Of a stretch of 8,042 nucleotides of DNA, positions 1 through 5,852 are shown piece by piece. The first letter of the stretch is position 1. Each line of letters opens with the position of its first letter. The position numbers were made by a program, and so were the translations under genes. A model generated the notes under the pieces. It was given only the letters and a program-made list of their open reading frames with translations. It ran no database searches and had not been told where the DNA came from. The stretch covers positions 1 through 8,042 of the forward strand of contig JBFJVB010000157.1 in assembly GCA_041624435.1 (NCBI GenBank), given 5' to 3'. The DNA is from Oceanococcus sp041624435. GTDB lineage: Bacteria; Pseudomonadota; Gammaproteobacteria; Nevskiales; Oceanococcaceae.

Positions 1-781
1 CCGCGTGGCGCGGCGCATCTGGGCGACGGCCATGCGCTTCAAATACGGCGCCAACGAGCGCAGCCAGAAGCTCAAATATCACATCCAGACCTCGGGACGT
101 TCGCTGCACGCGCAGGAAATCGACTTCAACGACATTCGAACCACACTGCAGGCGCTGATCGCCACCTACGACAACTGCAACAGCCTGCACACCAATGCCT
201 ACGACGAGGCCATCACCACCCCGACCGAGGAATCGGTACGCCGGGCCCTGGCGATCCAGCTGATCATCAACAAGGAATGGGGGGTCAACAAGAATGAAAA
301 CCCCAACCAGGGCGCGTTCATTTTCGATCAGCTCACCGAACTGGTCGAAGAAGCCGTGCTCGCGGAATTCGAACGCATCTCCGAACGCGGCGGTGTGCTG
401 GGGGCCATGGAAACCGGTTATCAGCGTGGCAAGATCCAGGAAGAATCGCTGACTTACGAACACCTCAAGCACAGCGGCGAACTGCCGATTGTCGGGGTCA
501 ACACCTTCCGCAACCCCAAAGACGATGCGCAGCCTCAGGAAACCACCCTGGAACTGGCTCGCTCATCCAATGCGGAAAAGGACGAGCAGATTGAACGCCT
601 GCGCAGCTACCACGCACGGCATGCGGATCAGGCCGCAGCAGCCCTGGCCCGTCTGCAACAGGTGTGCATGGATGGCGGCAACATCTTCGCTGAACTGATG
701 CAGGCCAGCCGAATCTGCTCGCTGGGCCAGATCACCCACGCCTTGTTCGAGGTGGGTGGGCAGTACCGGCGCAATATGTAG
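1..781 (+). CDS. icmF: Fused isobutyryl-CoA mutase IcmF, C-terminal part (5' end outside window)
   Basis: Adenosylcobalamin-dependent acyl-CoA mutase that interconverts isobutyryl-CoA and n-butyryl-CoA in the cytoplasm. The full protein (about 1,090 residues in the family) carries a B12-binding domain, a G-protein chaperone domain and the mutase barrel. Only the end of the barrel and the C-terminal helices are here. The frame is open from base 2, so the GTG at 5 is not a real start. Seen: a YHIQTSGRSLHAQE motif (the IcmF form; methylmalonyl-CoA mutase has QTSGWSL), then NSLHTNAYDEA, then AIQLIINKEWG and NENPNQGAF. The last is the IcmF counterpart of the mutase signature that reads DPxxGS in methylmalonyl-CoA mutases. 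GGVLGAMETGYQRGKIQEES and GVNTFRNP follow. The end, CSLGQITHALFEVGGQYRR, is the typical IcmF terminus. TAG stop at 779-781. It converges on the protease gene. Substrate is inferred from family; a related mutase of the same fused type is possible. Confidence 0.93.
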   Translation, partial: RVARRIWATAMRFKYGANERSQKLKYHIQTSGRSLHAQEIDFNDIRTTLQALIATYDNCNSLHTNAYDEAITTPTEESVRRALAIQLIINKEWGVNKNENPNQGAFIFDQLTELVEEAVLAEFERISERGGVLGAMETGYQRGKIQEESLTYEHLKHSGELPIVGVNTFRNPKDDAQPQETTLELARSSNAEKDEQIERLRSYHARHADQAAAALARLQQVCMDGGNIFAELMQASRICSLGQITHALFEVGGQYRRNM

Positions 782-812
782 CCTCCCCAGGACCCGATTC
801 AAACCACAGCCA

Positions 813-837
813 TTCGCGGCTGAAGCCGCTCCCACAA
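813..837 (-). repeat. REP-like palindrome 1
   Basis: The core GCGGCTGAAGCCGC can fold as a 5-bp GC stem with a TGAA tetraloop, followed by CTCCCACAA. Read on the - strand it begins with the GTGG head and GGAGCGGCTTC order typical of REP/RAYT-associated elements. It starts 31 bp after the icmF stop and may act as an RNA 3'-end stabiliser. No T-run follows, so it is not a classical terminator. Confidence 0.8.
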
Positions 838-858
838 CAATTTGAATCCCGGCCCGGC

Positions 859-882
859 TGTTGGAGCGAGCCCTTGCTCGCT
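859..882 (+). repeat. REP-like palindrome 2, opposite orientation
   Basis: TGTTGGAGCGAGC-CCTT-GCTCGCT contains a 7-bp stem (AGCGAGC at 865-871 with GCTCGCT at 876-882) around a 4-base loop. It has the same GGAGCG head as the neighbouring elements but is inverted relative to them and has a different stem sequence. It sits midway between elements 1 and 3. Confidence 0.7.
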
Positions 883-912
883 AAACTGCGCCGAACCAAA
901 CCCTGCCGCCCC

Positions 913-937
913 TTCGCGGCTAAAGCCGCTCCCACAA
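913..937 (-). repeat. REP-like palindrome 3
   Basis: GCGGCTAAAGCCGC plus CTCCCACAA differs from element 1 at one base, in the loop. It begins exactly 100 bp after element 1 in the same orientation and ends 19 bp before the stop codon of the convergent protease gene. It therefore lies in the 3' tail of both converging transcripts. Confidence 0.8.
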
Positions 938-956
938 AGAAAACTTCTATACCCAG

Positions 957-2393
957 TTAAGGGCTGACCAAATGCCTGGAGCGAAGCCGCAACAAGCCGA
1001 GCAGAATCAACCCCCAGGCGCCGAGAGCTCCCCCGGTTACCGTCGAGCTTGCGGCACGCGCTGACGCGTCCGCCGCGATTTTAGTCAACATGTCCGCATC
1101 AGGTCGCGGCCGCGCGGGATTCCAGGCACCGTCAAGCACCCGCTGTCCCGTCTGGTCCGGATCCAGGAAATCACGCAATGGCGGACCAGGCTGGTCATTG
1201 CCATCCCAGCCGTGAGCCAGACGCTGAAACGAGTATCGCTCCTCTCTGCCACCGCCTACCTGGCAGGCCACATCCGAACCGTAATGCGTTCCGATCGTGC
1301 GCCAGGTCGAATCCAGCAAAGAGGAACCTGAGGCCCCCGAAGGCGATCGCCCTGCACGGCTGTACACCGACCAGGCGGGCACCTCCAGGACAGCCAAGGA
1401 GCCCGGTGTGATGCCCCATAGAAAATCCTTGGTCGGCGGGCCGTCATGCGCCGTGAACTGTTTGACCGAGGCGCCGCTATGGTGAATTTGCGCCGTGGCC
1501 TGGGTGGGCTGCGCATCGCTGGCATCAAACCCCAGCCAATAGGGGAACGCCTCGCTGACCGGGGGCGCATCGAGTTCGAACAACCAGGATTCATCCACCC
1601 GGGAGCGGTGTATCCCGCCGGCCTGCGTAGCCCCGGCCCAGACATAGGCGTCGGGCAAGGCTTCCTCGCAGGGTGCCACCGCGTCCCAGTACACCACGAC
1701 GGTTTCTGCGGCAAGCACCGCGGCCAGATCCTCCCCACAATGTGCTGCGGTGAGTATCAGCGGGCGAAAATCCTGCCGCGTGTTATTGATCAAGGTTCCG
1801 GTACACCACCCGGTATTGAACACGGTATAGCCAATCACGGCGCGGCTGGCCGGCCTGTTTTCTGCTGCCGCCGCGCAGCTGTAATTCCATCGGGTACAAC
1901 CATCGGGCGCCTGCTGCGAACGCGGCTCAGCCGGGCGGGCGCGAAAGCCCGCCTGAACCGACCGCATCGACAGCGCGAAAGCCGGCCGTGCTGTCGGCGG
2001 CATCTGTGCCCGTAACACCAGCACCTCGCCCGGGCTCAATCGGCTCCAGACCCCGGAAGCCTTGATGTCTCGCGTCGTATATTCCAGGTCGCCGATCCAC
2101 AGCCGGGCTTGCGGCGGAAGATGCAAGCGGTCCAGGTGGGCCGCAACGAATCGAGCGCCTGGCACACTGAGTTCATACTCCCAATAATCCAGATTCGGAC
2201 CGCTGCTCCAGCGTCCGTGCGAGGACGCAGCGATCTGATGATCAATGGCATGGGCGATACGGGTGGGATGTTCGGCATAGCGCGCCTGAACAGCCGGCCA
2301 GTCCAGGTTCAGGACGGCATCTTGGGCAACAGCCGCCCCCCAGTAAGCATACGCCAGCACCGCCAACGGCGCGCCCAGTTGTTTCCACTGCAT
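957..2393 (-). CDS. Secreted lysyl-endopeptidase-like serine protease (S1 fold) with GlyGly-CTERM-like tail
   Basis: Exported trypsin-fold endopeptidase, 478 residues. Residues 1-23 are a signal peptide ending AVA. Residues 24 to about 160 form a propeptide-like region. The protease domain spans about 162-400. The triad is visible: His218 in LTAAHC, Asp267 in VDESWLFELD and Ser355 in GASGSSLLD. Six cysteines (166, 173, 197, 219, 242, 377) match the layout of Achromobacter protease I as I remember it: the 197-219 spacing and the Ser355-to-Cys377 spacing are both 22, as in that enzyme. This predicts disulfides 166-377, 173-242 and 197-219. The end has TGGALGAWGLILLGLL followed by RLRSR: a Gly-Gly, a hydrophobic stretch and a basic tail, as in GlyGly-CTERM proteins processed by rhombosortase and sent to the surface. 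ATG at 2393 is supported by an AGGGA ribosome site 6 bases upstream. REP clusters lie on both sides. Lysine specificity is not assured. Confidence 0.88.
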   Translation of the reverse strand: MQWKQLGAPLAVLAYAYWGAAVAQDAVLNLDWPAVQARYAEHPTRIAHAIDHQIAASSHGRWSSGPNLDYWEYELSVPGARFVAAHLDRLHLPPQARLWIGDLEYTTRDIKASGVWSRLSPGEVLVLRAQMPPTARPAFALSMRSVQAGFRARPAEPRSQQAPDGCTRWNYSCAAAAENRPASRAVIGYTVFNTGWCTGTLINNTRQDFRPLILTAAHCGEDLAAVLAAETVVVYWDAVAPCEEALPDAYVWAGATQAGGIHRSRVDESWLFELDAPPVSEAFPYWLGFDASDAQPTQATAQIHHSGASVKQFTAHDGPPTKDFLWGITPGSLAVLEVPAWSVYSRAGRSPSGASGSSLLDSTWRTIGTHYGSDVACQVGGGREERYSFQRLAHGWDGNDQPGPPLRDFLDPDQTGQRVLDGAWNPARPRPDADMLTKIAADASARAASSTVTGGALGAWGLILLGLLRLRSRHLVSP

Positions 2394-2504
2394 CGATCGT
2401 CCCTGATTGAATTGTGCTTACCGTTCAGACGCGCCATCCCGACGCGAAGGCTGGCGATGCTAGCAGAAATAGTCCAGCGGGCGAAGATACACGCCTGCCC
2501 GCCG

Positions 2505-2529
2505 TTCGCGGCTGAAGCCGCTCCTACAA
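2505..2529 (-). repeat. REP-like palindrome 4
   Basis: Same core as element 1 (TTCGCGGCTGAAGCCGC) followed by CTCCTACAA. On the - strand it therefore starts with the GTAG tetranucleotide head characteristic of RAYT-type REPs. It lies upstream of the protease gene. Confidence 0.8.
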
Positions 2530-2545
2530 CCGGTTTTACCCGGCG

Positions 2546-2576
2546 TGTAGGAGCGAGCGCCGCGCAGCCAGCTCGC
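2546..2576 (+). repeat. REP-like palindrome 5, opposite orientation
   Basis: TGTAGGAGCGAGC starts the element. GCGAGC at 2553-2558 pairs with GCTCGC at 2571-2576 around a 12-base loop. It has the same head and stem as element 2 but a longer loop, and is inverted relative to elements 4 and 6, as element 2 is to 1 and 3. Confidence 0.65.
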
Positions 2577-2609
2577 GGAGCCTAGCCCGCTGGACACATC
2601 TACCGCCCG

Positions 2610-2634
2610 TTGGCGGCTGAAGCCGCTCCCACAA
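2610..2634 (-). repeat. REP-like palindrome 6
   Basis: Core GCGGCTGAAGCCGC followed by CTCCCACAA. It differs from element 1 only at the third base of the 25-bp unit (TTGG for TTCG). It lies 26 bp beyond the stop codon of the TSP3 gene in its 3' tail and starts 105 bp after element 4, close to the 100-bp spacing of elements 1 and 3. Confidence 0.8.
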
Positions 2635-2660
2635 CCAGCTTCTGCTGTTGCGCGCTTCAG

Positions 2661-3086
2661 TCAGTTGATCTCGCAGGCGTCACCGATACCGTTTTGATCA
2701 GAGTCGGCCTGGTCCGGGTTATAGACGGTCGGGCAATTGTCCACGGCGTTGTCGTAGCCATCCAGATCCACGTCGGCGCAGGGTGGGATTTCAGGCTCGC
2801 CATTGCCATCGGCCTCCACTGCGGACTGCCAGTTATCAAAGACCTGTTCACACGCCCGATCCGAAGCGCGCGGATTCGCGGAGTCGCAGTCCATGGCTTC
2901 ACAGTAGGCGTTACACAAACCCTTCTTGCGTCCCTCCAGCACCTCGCAAACGGTTTCTCGGGACGGAGTCACACCATCGGCGGTGCTAGCCAGTACGGCG
3001 GGTGCGGCAGTCGCCAGCGCCAGCGCCAAACCCAGAACAATCCCGTTAGCGCGACTCCGCCGGGTCGCTTCAGCATGTACTTCCAT
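2661..3086 (-). CDS. Small secreted cysteine-rich protein with one thrombospondin type-3 repeat
   Basis: Exported 141-residue protein of unknown function. Residues 1 to about 33 are a signal peptide: a basic start, a hydrophobic GIVLGLALALATAAPAV core and a likely cut after VLA. Residues 44-103 carry six cysteines, including GLCNAYCEAMDCD (Cys58, 62, 67) and a closing PPC. I recognise this motif from other exported gammaproteobacterial proteins, but know no function for it. Residues 105-138 are one thrombospondin type-3 repeat, DVDLDGYDNAVDNCP then NPDQADSDQNGIGDAC. Its Asp/Asn ladder should bind calcium, and Cys118-Cys138 should pair. ATG at 3086 is chosen because AGGAG lies 7 bases upstream; a TTG at 3107 in the same frame would put the ribosome site inside the gene. 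It lies 84 bp downstream of the GH31 gene on the same strand and may share its transcript. A leader hairpin overlaps its ribosome site. Confidence 0.85.
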   Translation of the reverse strand: MEVHAEATRRSRANGIVLGLALALATAAPAVLASTADGVTPSRETVCEVLEGRKKGLCNAYCEAMDCDSANPRASDRACEQVFDNWQSAVEADGNGEPEIPPCADVDLDGYDNAVDNCPTVYNPDQADSDQNGIGDACEIN

Positions 3087-3095
3087 GACACCACT

Positions 3096-3119
3096 CCTGA
3101 TTGACAATCGTCTGTCAGG
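3096..3119 (-). promoter_or_regulatory. Possible leader hairpin overlapping the TSP3 gene ribosome site
   Basis: In the mRNA the sequence runs CCTGACAGACGATTGTCA and then ATCAGGAG. TGACA (3113-3117) can pair with TGTCA (3102-3106) around a 6-base loop. Alternatively CCTGA (3115-3119) can pair with TCAGG (3096-3100), which covers the first bases of the AGGAG ribosome site at 3094-3098. The alternative pairings could modulate translation. This is inferred from sequence only. Confidence 0.3.
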
Positions 3120-3170
3120 CTGCGCCCCAGATCGTAAAAAACTTGTGAACGCCCCGTGGTCCGGCCGACA

Positions 3171-5675
3171 TCAGCGCCGCAGGAAGATCGGAATGTCGGC
3201 GATATCGACCGGGACCACGGCCTGGGTGCCGCCGCGATAGACCGCATCGCCGGTAGGCACGAAGCCGCCCGCGCCATCCACCCGAACCCGCTGCCAGGCA
3301 GCGCCCTGCGGAAAATACACCGTCTGCTCGGTGACGCCGGGCGCGATGACCGGGGCCACCAGGATGTCGTCCCCCAGCAGCCATTGGTAATCCTGAGCCA
3401 GCGCCGCCGCGGACTGATCTTCCAGAATCAAGGGCCGTACCGGCCCGATCTCGCCCGTTCGGGCCGCCCTTTGCGCCAGGGGATGCACCACCTCTTCCGC
3501 CAGGCGCAGCTTCAATCGGGCATAGCGGCGAAAGATGCCGATCGTGTCGAAGCGGGAGCTCAGACCGGCCTCCTGCGCATAGGTCCAGGGATACACGCTG
3601 CCCTTGCCGGTGGAATTGTGAATGCGCATGATCGCCATCAAGGCCGCCGCCTGAGACCAGCGGATAAACAGTTCTTCACTGGTTCGGGGCGTGACCAGAT
3701 CCAGGTAGCCACCGATGTCGGTGGTGAAGGCATTGCAGCCGGACAGAGACAGATTCAGCAGGGCGGGAATGATCGACGGCAGGCCATGACCGGCATCCCA
3801 GGTGGTGGATTCATCGCCGGGGAATACGCCAGGCGTCTGCCCGCAGGCGCCGGTCATGCCGGCGCGACCGTAGAAGAAGATTTTCGCCCCGGGATTCAGC
3901 GCCTCGTACTCGTCTGCGGCCAGCCGCGCGGCGCGATGGTACTCATAGGCGTATTTGTTGTGCACGATGCTCAAACGCTCACCGCTGGCGAAGCGCATTT
4001 CTTCATTGGTGAGTTCGCCGAAGTCATGCATGAACGCATGAATCCCCAAATCCCACATGCGGCTGAGCTGCTGGCGCCAATAGGTCGGCGCATCAGGATG
4101 GGTAAAGTCGATGATCTTGCTCAGACCCTGCCGGTTGGTCACCACATCATGGCCCTGGCCGGTAATGAAATTCATCACATACAGGCCCTGGTCGCGAGCC
4201 GCGTAATACGCTTGCTGCGAAGCCTGCGGCACCCCGGCTGATCCGGCGCACGCATCGGCCACATCACCGGGACAACCCGGATCGGTATGAAACATGTTCC
4301 AGTAGCCGGTCAGACTGAATCCCTGGCCACGCACGTAATCGAGAAAATTCTCACCCTGCGCGTTGCGGCAGTCCTTGAAGCGGTGTTCATCCTCGGCGTA
4401 GCTCGTCGCGTCCCTGGGCAGCTCGGCGCAGATCTGTTCCAGCGAATCGACCTGACAGTCCGGGTGACCCAGCGGCAGGACCTGCCAGCCCTCGACGCCG
4501 ATCAGCCCGAACGGAATGTCGTGCTGTTTCGACTGGGCGATGAATTCCTCGATTTCACAACGGGCCCGCTGCCCGCCCCAGTAACCCTGACCATTGGGTG
4601 CCGCCTCACCTTCGCCCTGATTCAAGGTTCCCAGCCAGGGCTGATAGACATACTCGGGCGGCGCCGGAGGCCGGCCCCAGTAATCGGTATAGGCCTGACT
4701 GGCCTGCTCGATCCCACCGGCGGCCAGAATCAGTTCCAGCCGCTGCGCATCCACGACGCTCCAGCGGATCTTGTCGGGGGCATCAACGGCCAGATCCAGA
4801 CGCTGGAAATGGGTTTGCCGGGTCCAGGCGCCCCAACCCCGGGAGCCAATCAGAAACGCTTCGACCCAGTACGCCGCCTGCGCCCCGTTGGGGAATGTGG
4901 CGCGCTCATCCGCATAAGCGGCATTTTCCGGATCCAGATCGCTGATGCCCGGAATATTGTCCTGCCCGGCAAACGTGCGGAACGCCGATGCGCCGGTATT
5001 CTGCTGCTCGGTCCAGACATTGCGCAGCTGACCGCGCTGGTTGAAGCGGTCCTTGCGGGCCCCCAGACCAAACAGGCCCTCGCCCTCGGGACTTTCCAGA
5101 CTGAACAGACTTACCGCGACCGCCGAGGCAAACTCCGGCGGCGGGTCCAACTGGATTTCCTGACTTCCTCCCGGCTGCTCGACAATCACCATCCGGGCGG
5201 GCGAAGCCCCCGGGAAATTGGTCGCCAGATCCAGCTCGATGCGGCCAGGCAAATCCCGTCGTTCCAGGACTTCGGTGACTTCATAGACCAGCCCGTGATC
5301 CGCCCCGGCCAGACGATTCCCCTGGAAGAAACTGGCCGGAATCGTGCTGTTCACCGTCGTGCCCACCAGCCAGCCAAATGCCGGAAAGACTCCCCGGGTA
5401 CCCGGCCAGGGTGCCGGCGCCGGGCCTTCCACATAGCTGTACGGCAACGGCGTAGCTGAGGTCGTGGCGGTGGTGGTGCACAGCACATCACCGATGCATA
5501 AACGAAAGGGCCTGGCCTGAATCTGCAGCGCCGCGGCGGCGGCTCGTACGGGCGTGGGTGACGTCACGCTTGCCGCCTCGTGACCCGGTTCCTGGGTGCA
5601 TCCCAGATTGACCAGCGCCACAAGGGCTGCTGTGGCCACCGCTCTAATCCGCATGCACGTGCGCTCGCCGCCCAT
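3171..5675 (-). CDS. Exported, probably lipid-anchored glycoside hydrolase family 31 enzyme
   Basis: Retaining alpha-glycosidase, 834 residues from the chosen start; substrate unknown. The N-terminus has Arg residues, a hydrophobic ATAALVALVNL stretch and Cys26 in NLGC: a lipobox with an unusual Asn at -3. Thr at +2 would favour outer-membrane sorting. Residues about 45-330 form the N-terminal beta domain, including GLGARKDRFNQRG, as in other GH31 enzymes. The barrel runs about 336-700. The nucleophile is Asp551 in MHDFGE, and the acid/base is probably Asp621 in FPGDESTTW. DIGGY and LGDDILVAPV are further GH31 marks. The second barrel strand reads GLIGVEGWQ where most relatives have a DxDW-like motif, and a cysteine-containing insertion follows. 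Many cysteines fit an oxidising compartment. ATG at 5675 is chosen for AGAGG six bases upstream. Starts at 5690, 5681 or 5654 are possible. A GTG at 5852 would bury the signal peptide. It may be co-transcribed with the TSP3 gene. Confidence 0.88.
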   Translation of the reverse strand: MGGERTCMRIRAVATAALVALVNLGCTQEPGHEAASVTSPTPVRAAAAALQIQARPFRLCIGDVLCTTTATTSATPLPYSYVEGPAPAPWPGTRGVFPAFGWLVGTTVNSTIPASFFQGNRLAGADHGLVYEVTEVLERRDLPGRIELDLATNFPGASPARMVIVEQPGGSQEIQLDPPPEFASAVAVSLFSLESPEGEGLFGLGARKDRFNQRGQLRNVWTEQQNTGASAFRTFAGQDNIPGISDLDPENAAYADERATFPNGAQAAYWVEAFLIGSRGWGAWTRQTHFQRLDLAVDAPDKIRWSVVDAQRLELILAAGGIEQASQAYTDYWGRPPAPPEYVYQPWLGTLNQGEGEAAPNGQGYWGGQRARCEIEEFIAQSKQHDIPFGLIGVEGWQVLPLGHPDCQVDSLEQICAELPRDATSYAEDEHRFKDCRNAQGENFLDYVRGQGFSLTGYWNMFHTDPGCPGDVADACAGSAGVPQASQQAYYAARDQGLYVMNFITGQGHDVVTNRQGLSKIIDFTHPDAPTYWRQQLSRMWDLGIHAFMHDFGELTNEEMRFASGERLSIVHNKYAYEYHRAARLAADEYEALNPGAKIFFYGRAGMTGACGQTPGVFPGDESTTWDAGHGLPSIIPALLNLSLSGCNAFTTDIGGYLDLVTPRTSEELFIRWSQAAALMAIMRIHNSTGKGSVYPWTYAQEAGLSSRFDTIGIFRRYARLKLRLAEEVVHPLAQRAARTGEIGPVRPLILEDQSAAALAQDYQWLLGDDILVAPVIAPGVTEQTVYFPQGAAWQRVRVDGAGGFVPTGDAVYRGGTQAVVPVDIADIPIFLRR

Positions 5676-5744
5676 TGTCATCCTCTTCATTCCTACGTCC
5701 GTGTTGGGATTCTGGCAGAAAATACCGGATTCCCTGCTGTGCGC

Positions 5745-5773
5745 AGTATATTCAACCGCATTGGGCATGGCAG
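5745..5773 (-). promoter_or_regulatory. Candidate sigma70 promoter for the GH31 gene
   Basis: On the - strand CTGCCA (-35, 4 of 6 matches) is followed by exactly 17 bp and TATACT (-10, 5 of 6). The implied leader to the ATG at 5675 is about 60 bases. It lies in the 177-bp gap after the M48 gene and is the most AT-rich, promoter-like stretch there. The downstream leader contains a GGATTC direct repeat (5707-5712 and 5728-5733) that could be an operator, but this is weak. Confidence 0.45.
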
Positions 5774-5852
5774 CTGGAGCCGTCCGATCGCGCCCACCCT
5801 GCACGCCAGGCAAGCCGAAGTTCCAACGCTCCCGGCCAGGATTCGCAAGCAC

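Larger units (their letters stand above)
2472..2595. repeat. 11-bp perfect inverted repeat around two REP-like elements
   Basis: GTCCAGCGGGC at 2472-2482 and GCCCGCTGGAC at 2585-2595 are exact complements. They enclose REP-like elements 4 and 5. They could be the ends of a small non-autonomous unit or remnants of a longer REP array. The match does not extend beyond 11 bp, and I see no target-site duplication. Confidence 0.6.
2394..2660. other. Intergenic region between protease and TSP3 genes, repeat-rich
   Basis: This stretch has no credible gene. It holds the 5' leader of the protease gene (2394 to about 2470) and three REP-like palindromes (2505-2529, 2546-2576, 2610-2634). It also has a perfect 11-bp inverted repeat, GTCCAGCGGGC at 2472-2482 and its complement at 2585-2595. 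A short + strand frame through it is a by-product of high GC. I could not identify a convincing promoter for the protease. A TGCTAGCAT near 2457-2465 on the - strand resembles an extended -10 but lacks a good -35. Confidence 0.7.

Noticed and set aside
1446..2015. A 189-codon + strand frame opposite the protease gene
   Set aside because: Composition and lack of motifs mark it as a shadow of the protease frame, which has a full catalytic triad and signal peptide.
2109..2585. A 158-codon + strand frame running through the protease start and the repeat region
   Set aside because: It crosses the signal-peptide region of the protease and REP palindromes and shows no protein-like motifs.
813..2634. 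A CRISPR array formed by the repeated 25-bp units
   Set aside because: The units are palindromic, occur in both orientations, are separated by irregular or gene-length gaps and have no cas genes nearby. They fit REP elements.
3087..3107. A TTG start at 3107 for the TSP3 protein
   Set aside because: It would place the good AGGAG ribosome site within the coding region; the ATG at 3086 has correct spacing and gives a normal signal peptide.
3120..3170. A possible terminator with a T-run (TTTTTT on the - strand at 3135-3140) after the GH31 gene
   Set aside because: No stable GC-rich stem sits directly before the T-run, so I cannot support an intrinsic terminator.
3156..5459. Two long + strand open frames (361 and 390 codons) opposite the GH31 gene
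   Set aside because: They have no family motifs and no convincing ribosome sites, and they mirror the codon phase of the GH31 gene, whose motifs are unambiguous.
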